Assembly: GCF_010015445.1 (NCBI RefSeq)
Contig: NC_053116.1
Span: 3,074,068 to 3,138,067, forward strand
Direction of reading: 5' to 3'
Origin: Perca fluviatilis
Lineage: Eukaryota > Chordata > Actinopteri > Perciformes > Percidae
Length of the DNA: 64,000 nucleotides
Each line of letters opens with the position of its first letter. The stretch's first letter is position 1. The notes under the pieces are model-generated. The model ran no database searches, was not told the DNA's origin, and saw only the letters and a list, made by a program, of their open reading frames with translations. A program made the translations under genes and the position numbers. Shown here in pieces: positions 55,748 through 64,000 of this stretch.

Positions 55748-56415
55748 TCATCGGACCAACACATTTATGTGTTTTGACATCAGAACACCAGGCAAATCTT
55801 TTGTTACAAACACTGCAGCTGAATCTTTTCTCATGTGTGACCCTAAACTTCCTCTCTGTGTAAAAGATTTTTTACAAACTGAGCAGCTGAAAGATTTTTC
55901 TCCTGTGTGGATTCTCATGTGTTTCTTCAGATGTGACTTGAAGCTGAATGTTTTCTTACTTCTTGAATCATGTTTCAGAGAGTTTAAAGCTGACTGAGGT
56001 TCTCTGGTCTCCTTCCAATCAGCACTGTCATCAGTCTCAGGTTCAGAAGGGTCTTCAGTCTGGTCTTCAGTCTCTGGTTGTAAAAGTGGATGTGAGTTCC
56101 TGACTGGTTCTGGTCCTCCACAGTCCTCTCCATCAGCTTCTGTTTCCATGTGTTGAGTTTGTCTTTGATGAAGCTGTGAGGACTGAGCTTTCTCTTCATC
56201 ATCTTCACTCTTCACAGTGACAGGAGTGAATGGGAACTTGGTGATATCAGCCTCCTCCAGCCCTTGAAGCTGCTCTCCCTCCTGACTGCTCCACAGTTCC
56301 TCCTGTTCCTCTTTAATGTGTGGGGGGGGCTCTGGCTCCTCCTGGTCCACACTGGAGCTACACTCCTGCTGCTCCTCTTCACCAACAATCATTTCCAGAA
56401 TGTCTGGAGGTAAAG
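55748..56415 (-). pseudogene. ZNF gene copy with no complete finger
   Basis: The exon begins at an acceptor GTGTTTCAG next to 56415, phase 1, with LPPDILEMIVGEEEQQ, PHIKEEQEELW, VKSEDDEEK, ETEADGEDCGGPEPVRN and WKETREPQSALNSLKHDS, so the acidic half is open and well kept. In the finger half the first finger lost its Cys pair (KKTFSFKSHLKKHMRIH) and the second lost its last His (SCSVCKK...SLGSHMRKD). Then a frameshift leads to a stop at 55748. No first exon was found upstream; hAT and BEL/Pao debris lies there. Either a pseudogene or an expressed acidic protein without DNA-binding fingers. Confidence 0.75.
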
Positions 56416-56439
56416 CTGAAACACAGACAGACATACATT

Positions 56440-56815
56440 AAATATAGGGCTGGGGGTAAACAATTATTTATTAAACGACTAATTGGACGATTAATATAAC
56501 GAATATTTTTCTGTTTAATAAAAACCATAATGTATCTCAAATAAATACCACAAAAATCTTAATATAATTTATTAAACAATAGTTTTGCACAGCAAAAAAT
56601 ATTCTGCTTTACACAAAATAAAATAAATAAAATTATTTTACTGTTATAGAAAATGAAAGGCCAGCCTGTTTACTCTTTTACAGTACCATCATAACTCTCT
56701 TGTTCAAAAAATTCAAAAGTTGTAGTGCAAAAATAACACTGTGCAGTGCACAGTATAGACATTCCTGAGATAGTTTAACAGCATAAAACTTTGGTGGTGC
56801 TAGGCTAACAATTTT
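56440..56815. other. AT-rich intergenic sequence
   Basis: No gene or named element. A hAT-like TAGGGCTGGGGGTAAACAAT occurs at about 56445 but has no partner. Confidence 0.35.
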
Positions 56816-56982
56816 CATTTCTTGGGCGACAATACAGAGTAGCGCCGCCTGCTGTTATCAAGACGTATTACGTTTCTCAAGTTGGTGTCGGGTGAGTGTG
56901 TCCCGTGGCAGGTTTTTGGACCTCGGGGACGCGACTGATCATATCGACGGGGTTTTCTGTCAACAGTCGGCTAAATGTGTCT

Positions 56983-57099
56983 ACACCTTTAGTTGAAGAG
57001 GCCCAGCAGTTGGTCAACAAGCTACAGCAGCTTCTTGCATCAGGAGGATTTGAGGTCCCTCAATGGGCTAGCAACAGGACAGAGGTCATCAGCCAGTGA
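56983..57099 (+). pseudogene. BEL/Pao retrotransposon fragment
   Basis: A short frame reads TPLVEEAQQLVNKLQQL, then LASGGFEVPQWASNRTEVIS before a stop at 57099. The block E..L...L..LL..GGF.L.KWxSN is the conserved stretch after the reverse transcriptase core of BEL/Pao retrotransposons. About 38 residues are recognisable, so this is a small relic. The flanks are duplicated non-coding sequence, not the rest of the element. Confidence 0.65.
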
Positions 57100-57216
57100 A
57101 CTATTTTAGTACAATATGAGATCATATTCTGAACGGCCGCCATGACAGTCTGGCTTTGAATTTCCGGGGAAAACAAACCCATGTGATGCGTTCGTCCAAT
57201 CAGCTGCCGGTTTTCA
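57100..57216 (-). repeat. Repeat family R, reversed copy
   Basis: ACTATTTTAGTACAATATGA, GAACGGCCGCCATGA, GCGTTCGTCCAATCAGCTGC are the mirror of the copies at 32.9 and 42.2 kb. Confidence 0.6.
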
Positions 57217-57574
57217 TTTCTTGGGCAACAATACAGAGTAGCGCCGCCTGCTGCTATGGAGACGTATTACGTTTCTCAAGTAGGTGTCGCCTCAGTGGGT
57301 TCCGTGGCAGTTTTGTGGACCTCGGGGACCCGACTGATCATTTCGACTGGCTTTTCTGTCGATGGTCGGCCGTCTGGTGTGTGTGTCTCGGCTATTAGAC
57401 TACCGTTAGCTTGCAGATGGATTAAACGGTTTAAATGCTGACAGCTAAACGGTGTAAAAGTCTGACTGTATTTCACTGTAGAGGATTCTAACAGCAGGAC
57501 GTACAACAGTCTGCTGCTAAAGCTATGAACTAAAAGACACAAACTAGCACTATGGTCACTGCTGTTGTTAGAAA

Positions 57575-57577
57575 AAC

Positions 57578-57674
<97 letters not shown>
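57575..57674. repeat. (AC)n microsatellite, about 100 bp
   Basis: Uninterrupted AC repeat directly before the left terminus of hAT element A copy 2. Confidence 0.97.
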
Positions 57675-57675
<1 letters not shown>

Positions 57676-57793
57676 AGTGTTTCCCACACAGACTATTGTG
57701 TGGTGGTCCGCCTCACTATCAACCAGCCGCCGCACATTGCATTTTGTTATTATTATTTTTTTAAACGCTATTTAAAATATGTTCGTCTGCATT

Positions 57794-57907
57794 GGGGCTT
57801 TGTAAATTATAGAGTGTGGTCTAGACCTACTCTATCTGTAAAGTGTCTCGAGATAACTTATGTTATGATTTGATACTATAAATAAAATTGAATTGAATTG
57901 AATTGAA
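57794..57907 (+). mobile_element. L2-type LINE 3' tail
   Basis: GGGGCTTTGTAAATTATAGA through TATAAATAAAATTGAATTGA: the same 3' end as at 21446 and 24281, here in plus orientation and only 114 bp long. Inserted in hAT element A; the comparison with copy 1 shows the empty site. Confidence 0.8.
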
Positions 57908-58493
57908 TTTCCTTTCCCTGCTCTCCTCCGTTTCTCTATCACTTGTGTCTCGCTCACACACGCACACGCACGCACACACAGAGCTCCTCCCACCGTGCGG
58001 TGTTTTTTTTTTAAGCCCCTAAACATCACCTTCCAGGCACCGTGGCAATGGTTAGGTTTAAGGTTAGTGCCTGTAAGGCGACGTTGGAGGCTTAAAACAC
58101 CATCGATCCCACTGTGCACACAGCGTCTGGCGAGATTCACAAGTTCACTAAAGGTTGGTATCTATCTCGTGAACACCTTTACACAATCACACATTCACAA
58201 TCACCGACCCGACTCTTAGAAAACAAGCGATTGCGCCCTCTTTAGAAAGTTAACTAGTCGCAAGTTTGCGGTAAAATGCAGTTGGGTTGTCGAGGTCAAA
58301 ACACTATATGTAGCAGCTGTGAGTAGGGCTGGGCGATAAAACGATCTCGATATGGGATCGCGATAAAATTCGGGTCGATAACTATGATTAACTTGGACAT
58401 ATTTTACTCGAAATAGATAGATCTAACAGCCTAACACACAGCAGAAACAAACGCCATTCCATTCCAGTAGGTGGCGGTAATGCGCAACAAAAG

Positions 58494-58917
58494 TTGTTTG
58501 CCAACCGCCAAAAAAACATCAATAGAAGAACTAGTTTTTGGCTTGGACGTCAAAGTACCTGCAAAGCACACGCCCATTGCCTACACAGAGCATTGTATGA
58601 GTTACCGGCGGTGAAGAAAATTGAAGAAATAAGTGGAAGTGGAACCGAGGGGCATGGTCAAGAAAGCGACGTCGAAAGTGAACTTGCGTTATCCTCCAAA
58701 GCCGAGGAAATTGTTGACAAAAAAGGTAACAAAACGTCAATTATATGGAAGTGGTTTGGATATCTCAAAAGTGACGAAGCGCAGATTAACACGGTCTGCA
58801 AAATATGCCGTCGGTCTGTGTCGACCAAGACAGGAAACAACAAATCTTTTCCATCACTTGAAAAAGGTACCATCCCAGCGACCACACCGAGAGTTTGAAA
58901 ACGCGGGCCCATGTTAA
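58494..58917 (+). pseudogene. BED-finger N-terminus of hAT transposase B
   Basis: The frame includes ESELALSSKAEEIVDKKG, then the BED finger: SIIWKWFGYLKSD and VCKICRRSVSTKTGN. A frame change follows, and the other frame continues ETTNLFHHLKKVPSQRPH. The zinc ligands CxxC and H...H are thus present but in two frames. The catalytic and dimerisation parts are absent; the remaining 1.9 kb of element B is non-coding or belongs to the nested element. A ZBED-like host gene is unlikely, given the hAT termini and duplication around it. Confidence 0.8.
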
Positions 58918-59291
58918 CGTTAGTCCGCCCACAAGTTTTGTCCAAAGTCCTAGTGGTTCTCATGCTGTTAGCAGCGTTAGCGGGGCTGAAAAACAACAAT
59001 TAATCGTGTTGTTTTTTGCGACCATTGCCCCATATGAAAAGCGATCAAAAGATTTTTTTTCTTGAGATGTTTGCTGCCCTGCCAAAATGAATGTGATAGT
59101 AGTCACAGCTTTTTGTTTTATTTACATTTGCATTTACATTAATAACTTGTACTGTTTTGTTACGGCAGATAAAGTATGTTTGCACAGTTAACTGTTAAAT
59201 TATATTCTATTTTTTATGTTAATAAACTTAATTCTAAAGTTTAACTAATGAACCCTCTGGTTTCTTCAGGCTTCAGTCATTATCAGGATAC

Positions 59292-60752
59292 CAGGGCTTA
59301 AAGTGAAAAAACATCCTGAGCCTGAAACTTTTTTGGAAGAGGGGGGGCTAAAGTCCTTACATTACACATCACAATTACAACTTTACATTGCTTAGCTTTT
59401 CATAAACTCTGGGACAAGGCCGTTATGTTTAAATAACTGCAGGCATGAAAACGGGTCAGGGGTGAAAAAGGTGAGAAGGATATTACCCCTCTAGGGGGGT
59501 CCGGGGGCATGCTCCCCCAGAAGTAAATTTTAAATATTCCATATTTTAAAGCATCAATCTGATGCATTTTGAGATACATTTTTTGCCACCCAACAGTGTA
59601 ATATTTCAATATGCACTCATTAAAGTTAATTTGACTGGCAAAACAGTTAAAGTCCTTCTGACATTACACAATAATAAAAGTAATAATTTTTAAAAACTAA
59701 AACGTTTTGGATCAATTTTTACTTCTTCCAACGATATGTTAAATAAAGAGTCAATGTGGATTCACATATTGCAATAATATCATAATCCTACAATGAATCA
59801 TTGTGAAAACTAAACTTTACTACTTTGGCCAGGTCATCATCAAAAAAGAGAATTAGTACATTCATGATTTTGTCCATTTTGATATTAGCTGCTTTATTTA
59901 CATTTATTAAAAACATCACATTGTTTATCTTTTCATATAGCTAGACATCTAGACTCTGGGACAAGGCCGTTATGTTTAAATACCTGCCATGCTGATTCCA
60001 AACAGACAGCTTTGTCAAGGCAGATTGGACTTCAGATAGCTACAGTGAACGTGCACACACGTACTGTTTGTATCACGGTCGGTCAGTAAAGGAACAGTCG
60101 CAGTCTTAACGGTAGCGGTCGTTGCCGGTAACGTACTCGTATTACAGAGTGCACGGACCGAAGCTTTGTGACTAGCAAGCCATGTCTTACCGCTGCTGTC
60201 GTCCAGTATCTTCCTTGAACATGCGCTGCAGAAGCGCCCGGCTCCCTCAGTTTGAGGCACCAAGTGCTAAACGGCTTCCCTTTTCCTCTTGGCCTCCATT
60301 CATGCCCAGCGCCATTTGTTTTAACTACTTTCTCAACTAAAGCTGCCTGTATCTACATGCTCCAAGTTTGATAAACTTTGCCTCCATTTTTAGCTAGCAG
60401 TACACGCGGAGACCAAACCGCGACTCTTTCGGCCCAAGACCCCTACTTTGCATCTGATTGGCTAGAACTCGTTTCATTGGTAGGTGGAAGTTCGATGATT
60501 GGTTAAACCCAGCGAATCAAAAACAAATCCCATGTGGGCTTTTCTTTTTCTAAAATATTCATATGCCAGAAATCCGGCACCAGGCCCGATTACTTTCAAC
60601 CCTGTGTTAGTTAGAGCTGCGTTCCTCTTATATGACTGGTATGTGAAATCAATTGACTCGAAAATATTAAACCGCATGCAAGTTTTTTGTTTTTTTTTAT
60701 TCGCGGCCGCACGCCAGAGATCCGGCACGGCGCCGTAATATTTTAAGCCCTG
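59292..60752. mobile_element. Nested element with CAGGGCTTAAA ends
   Basis: Left CAGGGCTTAAAGTG, right AATATTTTAAGCCCTG, flanked by a 6-bp duplication GGATAC (59286-59291 and 60753-60758). Non-coding, with GGGGGTCCGGGGGCATGCTC near 59497. Sits inside hAT element B. Confidence 0.75.
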
Positions 60753-61173
60753 GGATACTCTTCAAACTGGCTGCATTATGAAATTATATATCGTGATAAA
60801 TATCGATATTGATCAATATGGAAAAGATTATCGTGATCATATTTTTTGCCATATTGCCCAGCCCTAGCTGTGAATCAAATAAACGTATTATTAACAAATA
60901 ATGTTATGTCATTTTTTACTCTTACACTGAATGTTTGCTGCTTCAATCCAGATGAGTATTGAAAAGTATTTTCCGTGACTGAAAAAGGCACGTGTTGAGG
61001 AGGACCAGCCTGAACCAGAGGTATCAGTCTGAAACAGAGCTGAACACTCTAACCAGTGGAATTATTTATGTTTTACAATATTTTCAGGCTTCAACTAGTG
61101 AAAGACAGGGGAGAGAAAGAGATAGATTTGTTAGGCATTGAAGTAGGAGATGAGGACAGCATCCAACTGCTTG

Positions 61174-61175
61174 CG

Positions 61176-61225
<50 letters not shown>
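61174..61225. repeat. (CT)n microsatellite
   Basis: CT repeat with a single TTT interruption at the broken right side of hAT element A copy 2. Confidence 0.95.
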
Positions 61226-61227
<2 letters not shown>

Positions 61228-61400
61228 ACAAGAGGCCACACCCACCCACCATATTCAAAAATATGTATTTCAGCTCGTAGCTTCTTATGTGATGAAATGT
61301 ATTGTTTGACCTCCCAAGTGTTCTCTAGCCTGGCAGAGTCAGACTCAGTCTGGAACCTCCCAGTCAACAACTTCCTTAGAGAACGGTGTGTTACTGGATG

Positions 61401-62990
61401 CAGGGCTCTCAAGTTTTGAAGACAGGCAAGAGTGACACTCCCGCCCCTTGACAAGTCGCCGGAATAGTGTTGTCATATTGTTTTATTTATTTTTTTTTTT
61501 TTTTTTTTTTTTTTGCTCAGATTTACACAAGAAAAGATTTGACACATGGCACTGACAATTCAACCAAATACAAAGTATTTATTCAATTTCTGCATGGTTA
61601 CTTATGATAATGGGGGGGTCTGGGGTCCTCCCCCAGAAAATTTTGAGCATTAAACTCTTCATTTCCTGCATTCTGGTGAATTTGTATGCACCTATTTATA
61701 CCTTTTTCTGAATCAATTTATGCTGGAAATCTTTATGTAAAGGTAAACATAGATTAAAATCCAAATATAAAAACATAATGGAATATATGGCAGTTAGGCT
61801 CAGGCATTCTGTATTGCTTTCATCTATTTATTCTCCTGTAGATCGACTTTTCTAATTATATCTGAGTCAGCACACATGTAGCCTAGCATCATTTACTCTT
61901 CCCTTTTGCATCTTTTGTTGAGGAAGTAACCTCCTTAAATGTGCATATGACAATTATTCACGTCAATGATACATTAATTCATTTTAATGAATTAATAAAC
62001 CCCTGGACTGTAATATAACATTTGTTAGAGCAAGATTTCTGCTCATGTTCAAAACGTTGTGCACATTCAAAATATCTCTTTTATCTGAGTTTTGGAGGAG
62101 TCGTGATACTTTGAGAAAAATAAAGTTATAATAGTCAATATATTTCAGAAAATAATCTACCTGCACCATAGTCTGCTGTGCATTACGTGATTGCTCTGCT
62201 GATACGGTAGATCTCAGACCTCCTGACAGACACAGAGCCCCGTTTGGGTCTCTGGTCTCTAAATGAGCGAATGTTTAGGGAAGTGTCTGTATGCTTTGCT
62301 TTTTTTTCATTGGTTGCTGCATTAAATCTTACCCAGATAAAATAGTGCTATTTTCTGATTGGCTATTGTGTAGCCCCTCTCTTTTTTTGTTTGGCTGATA
62401 AGTGGCATGCTCGACTTAGACATTAAAAATGTAAGCTACAAGCCGTGGCTTGGTCACGGTCTATGGGCTTGGTAGCGTTGCATTTCCCCTGACTCGTTTC
62501 CTGGTTCTATTTCTCCATAAACAACATGAAATCAAGGAGAGGGTTAACTTTTCCTGCTACAGATTTCCCACCGTGGTCAGAAAGAACAGGAGGAGACACT
62601 TTGTTTCTCTCACTATGACTCGAGAGTCGCTACTTGCTCCAAAGATAATCGCCGTCACTCTCTCATTCACCTCCTCCTCCACCACACACCCCCACACATG
62701 TGGCTCGACGCACACACCAGCGCACAAGCATAAACATCAGGCCACTTATGTAGACTACTGCAGGAGCTCTGTGTGGAGCCTCCGCACAACTGTAAAACAG
62801 CCAGACGCGTTTGATTCCTGCCGGTTCCATAGTGAGAGCGGCGCAGCCAGAGAAATTTTGGGCGCTGCGGCATATTCAATTTATTATAAATATTTTTTAC
62901 GCGTGAGAAATACAATGTGTGGCGGGAGTGCGTGACAAAAGACCGAAATGAGTGACTGTCACGCTCAATGCGTGACACTTGAGAGCCCTG
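61401..62990. mobile_element. Non-autonomous element with CAGGGCTCTCAAG ends
   Basis: Left CAGGGCTCTCAAGT, right ACTTGAGAGCCCTG; TGGATG flanks it on both sides (61395-61400 and 62991-62996). It carries GAGTGACACTC and GAGTGACTGTCACGCTC near the ends and GGGGTCCTCCCCCAGAAAAT inside, a phrase related to one in the element 59292-60752. No transposase. Confidence 0.8.
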
Positions 62991-63146
62991 TGGATGTACT
63001 GGCCCTTTAAAAAGGTATTTCAACAGGTATAGAGGGTTTTCACCGACATCATGTTCTGGGTGGTAACCTGGATGCACGGCCATATTGGAGGCACTCGGTG
63101 TAAACAACTGAATGGAGTAATGGAGTATTGTGCACTTTGGATACTT

Positions 63147-63979
63147 TAAGGGGCCATCCACACGGAAACAGTTTTTTGTGCAAACGCACATGTTTTGCAT
63201 CGTTTGGGCCGACCGTCCAGACGAATCCTGCAAACGCACTGCCTGAAAACGCACTTTTTTGAAACCTGGTCTCAGGGGGAAAAAATCTGAAAACGGCTCT
63301 CGTTTGGCTTCGTATGGATGGTAAATACGGATCCGTATCGATGATGTCATCGCCACACCCCTCTTTTACACCCTCTCCCACGGCCGCTGACGCACACAAC
63401 TGCGTTTAAGCTAAGCGAGCACATCCCATCTCCATGGTTACACCAGCTCACTTCATCTAAATACTGTGTCTCTGCTCCCTGACCCTTCCCTCTGGATTCT
63501 ACACAAGATATATTGCTAACGTTATGTAGCCAACGTCATTCATGGATCATTGATGTTTGTTTGACTGCCGATGTTAGAGCTAGCTAACGTTAGCGCGCTA
63601 ACGTTAGCTCACTACTAGCGCTGCAATCGCGCAAAATAAAAGGCAATCCAACAGCACATTATACAATGTAAACAAAGACACGTTTTCTTGCGGCAGCCTT
63701 TATAAAATGAGCAGTGGTGAAAGTGATTATAGTCCACGGATGTATTAAGAGAACGTTATAATCTAGTCATGTTATGATAGGAAGTGGAAATGACTATGCT
63801 CTTCTTCTCCGTTTTTGGTGAATTTCTGTAGCAGAAACAGCGCCGCCTATAGGCCTGGAATATGAAGTAGCGTGTTGAGTCATTTACAAATGGATTCGTT
63901 TGGACGCAACTTTTCTTGAAAAGAATCCAGGGAAGACGGGTAAAAAAAAGATTGTTTTGGTACGTGTGGACGGGGCCTA
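63147..63979. mobile_element. Non-autonomous element with GGCC-CCACACG ends
   Basis: Left TAAGGGGCCATCCACACGG, right CGTGTGGACGGGGCCTA; ATACTT flanks it on both sides (63141-63146 and 63980-63985). The interior has GCTAACGTTAGCGCGCTAAC and GTTAGC palindromes (63580-63608) and no coding region. Confidence 0.8.
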
Positions 63980-64000
63980 ATACTTGATGTATAAACAAAA

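Larger units (their letters stand above)
56820..57390 (+). repeat. Direct duplication around a BEL/Pao fragment
   Basis: GGGCGACAATACAGAGTAGC through GACTGATCATATCGACGG (56824-56950) is repeated at about 57221-57347 (GGGCAACAATACAGAGTAGC and so on). Between the copies lie a reverse transcriptase fragment and a reversed copy of repeat R. Confidence 0.7.
58324..60865 (+). mobile_element. hAT element B
   Basis: Ends TAGGGCTGGGCGATAAAACG and GCCATATTGCCCAGCCCTA. The 8-bp duplication GCTGTGAG/GCTGTGAA (58316-58323 and 60866-60873) has one difference. It contains a BED-finger frame near its left end and another element (59292-60752). Confidence 0.85.
57675..61230 (+). mobile_element. hAT-type element A, copy 2, with nested elements
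   Basis: Left end CAGTGTTTCCCACAC. The first 540 bp match copy 1 at 42949 (GCTCCTCCCACCGTGCGG, AAGGCGACGTTGGAGGCTTA). It is interrupted by an L2 tail (57794-57907) and by hAT element B (58324-60865). After it a decayed start MSIEKYF (60952) and a last exon GCTTCAACTAGTGAAAGACA after TTTTCAG (about 61087) match copy 1. The right terminus is lost at a CT repeat near 61174. Confidence 0.7.

Noticed and set aside
57276..57873. Frames of up to 137 codons with His-Thr or Val-Cys runs
   Set aside because: Low-complexity translation of the (AC)n tract at 57575-57674.
62450..62935. 161-codon frame on the plus strand
   Set aside because: Lies wholly inside a non-autonomous element. Composition and lack of any motif suggest chance.
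62667..63356. 229-codon frame on the minus strand
   Set aside because: It spans the end of one non-autonomous element (61401-62990), a spacer and the start of another (63147-63979). It has no domain and is not a plausible single gene.

Overview
This looks like nuclear DNA of a teleost fish, probably a percomorph. The evidence is the mix of mobile elements (Tc1/mariner, hAT with BED fingers, piggyBac-like, Harbinger-like, L2-type LINEs, an L1 fragment, a BEL/Pao fragment, solo LTRs, tRNA-derived SINEs), long CA/GT tracts, and a cluster of C2H2 zinc-finger (ZNF) genes with the acidic N-terminal exon common in fish. Coding DNA is split by introns and most long reading frames belong to transposons. 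There is no bacterial gene organisation, no CRISPR array, and no rRNA gene.

Layout. 0-8 kb: piggyBac-like and Harbinger-like elements with SINEs inside them. 8.3-15.7 kb: two adjacent foldback elements with long inverted arms; one carries tRNA-like segments, the other has been invaded by a hAT and a Tc1. 15.9-23 kb: an orphan ZNF-type first exon, a hAT with an L1 fragment, and two Tc1 elements, one of them interrupted by a solo LTR and an L2 fragment. 23-33 kb: LINE and ZNF fragments, then an L2 copy interrupted by an LTR-like insertion (itself interrupted by a 3.6 kb element with an 8-bp target duplication) and by a solo LTR. 33.7-51.5 kb: the one host-gene model I support, a minus-strand ZNF gene with exons at 50996-51035, 47003-47281, 46376-46603 and 33864-35554. 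Every junction is phase 1 with GT/AG, and the summed length of 2238 nt is open. Its introns hold Tc1, hAT and other repeats. 51.5-56.4 kb: a piggyBac MITE and decayed ZNF copies. 56.8-64 kb: a BEL/Pao fragment, a three-level hAT nest, and two non-autonomous elements with 6-bp duplications.

The ZNF gene would make a nuclear DNA-binding regulator with up to three acidic modules rich in hydrophobic-K-x-E sites, followed by a finger array that was duplicated in tandem in 861-bp register and then partly lost. No transposase here is intact: each has frameshifts, stops, deletions or a lost catalytic residue. The clearest signals are the phase-symmetric cassette exons, the duplicated finger array, the foldback elements with tRNA-like arms, and several nests whose insertion order can be read from exact target duplications. 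I found no complete new enzymatic or defence system. Family names come from motif recognition by eye, without database searches.
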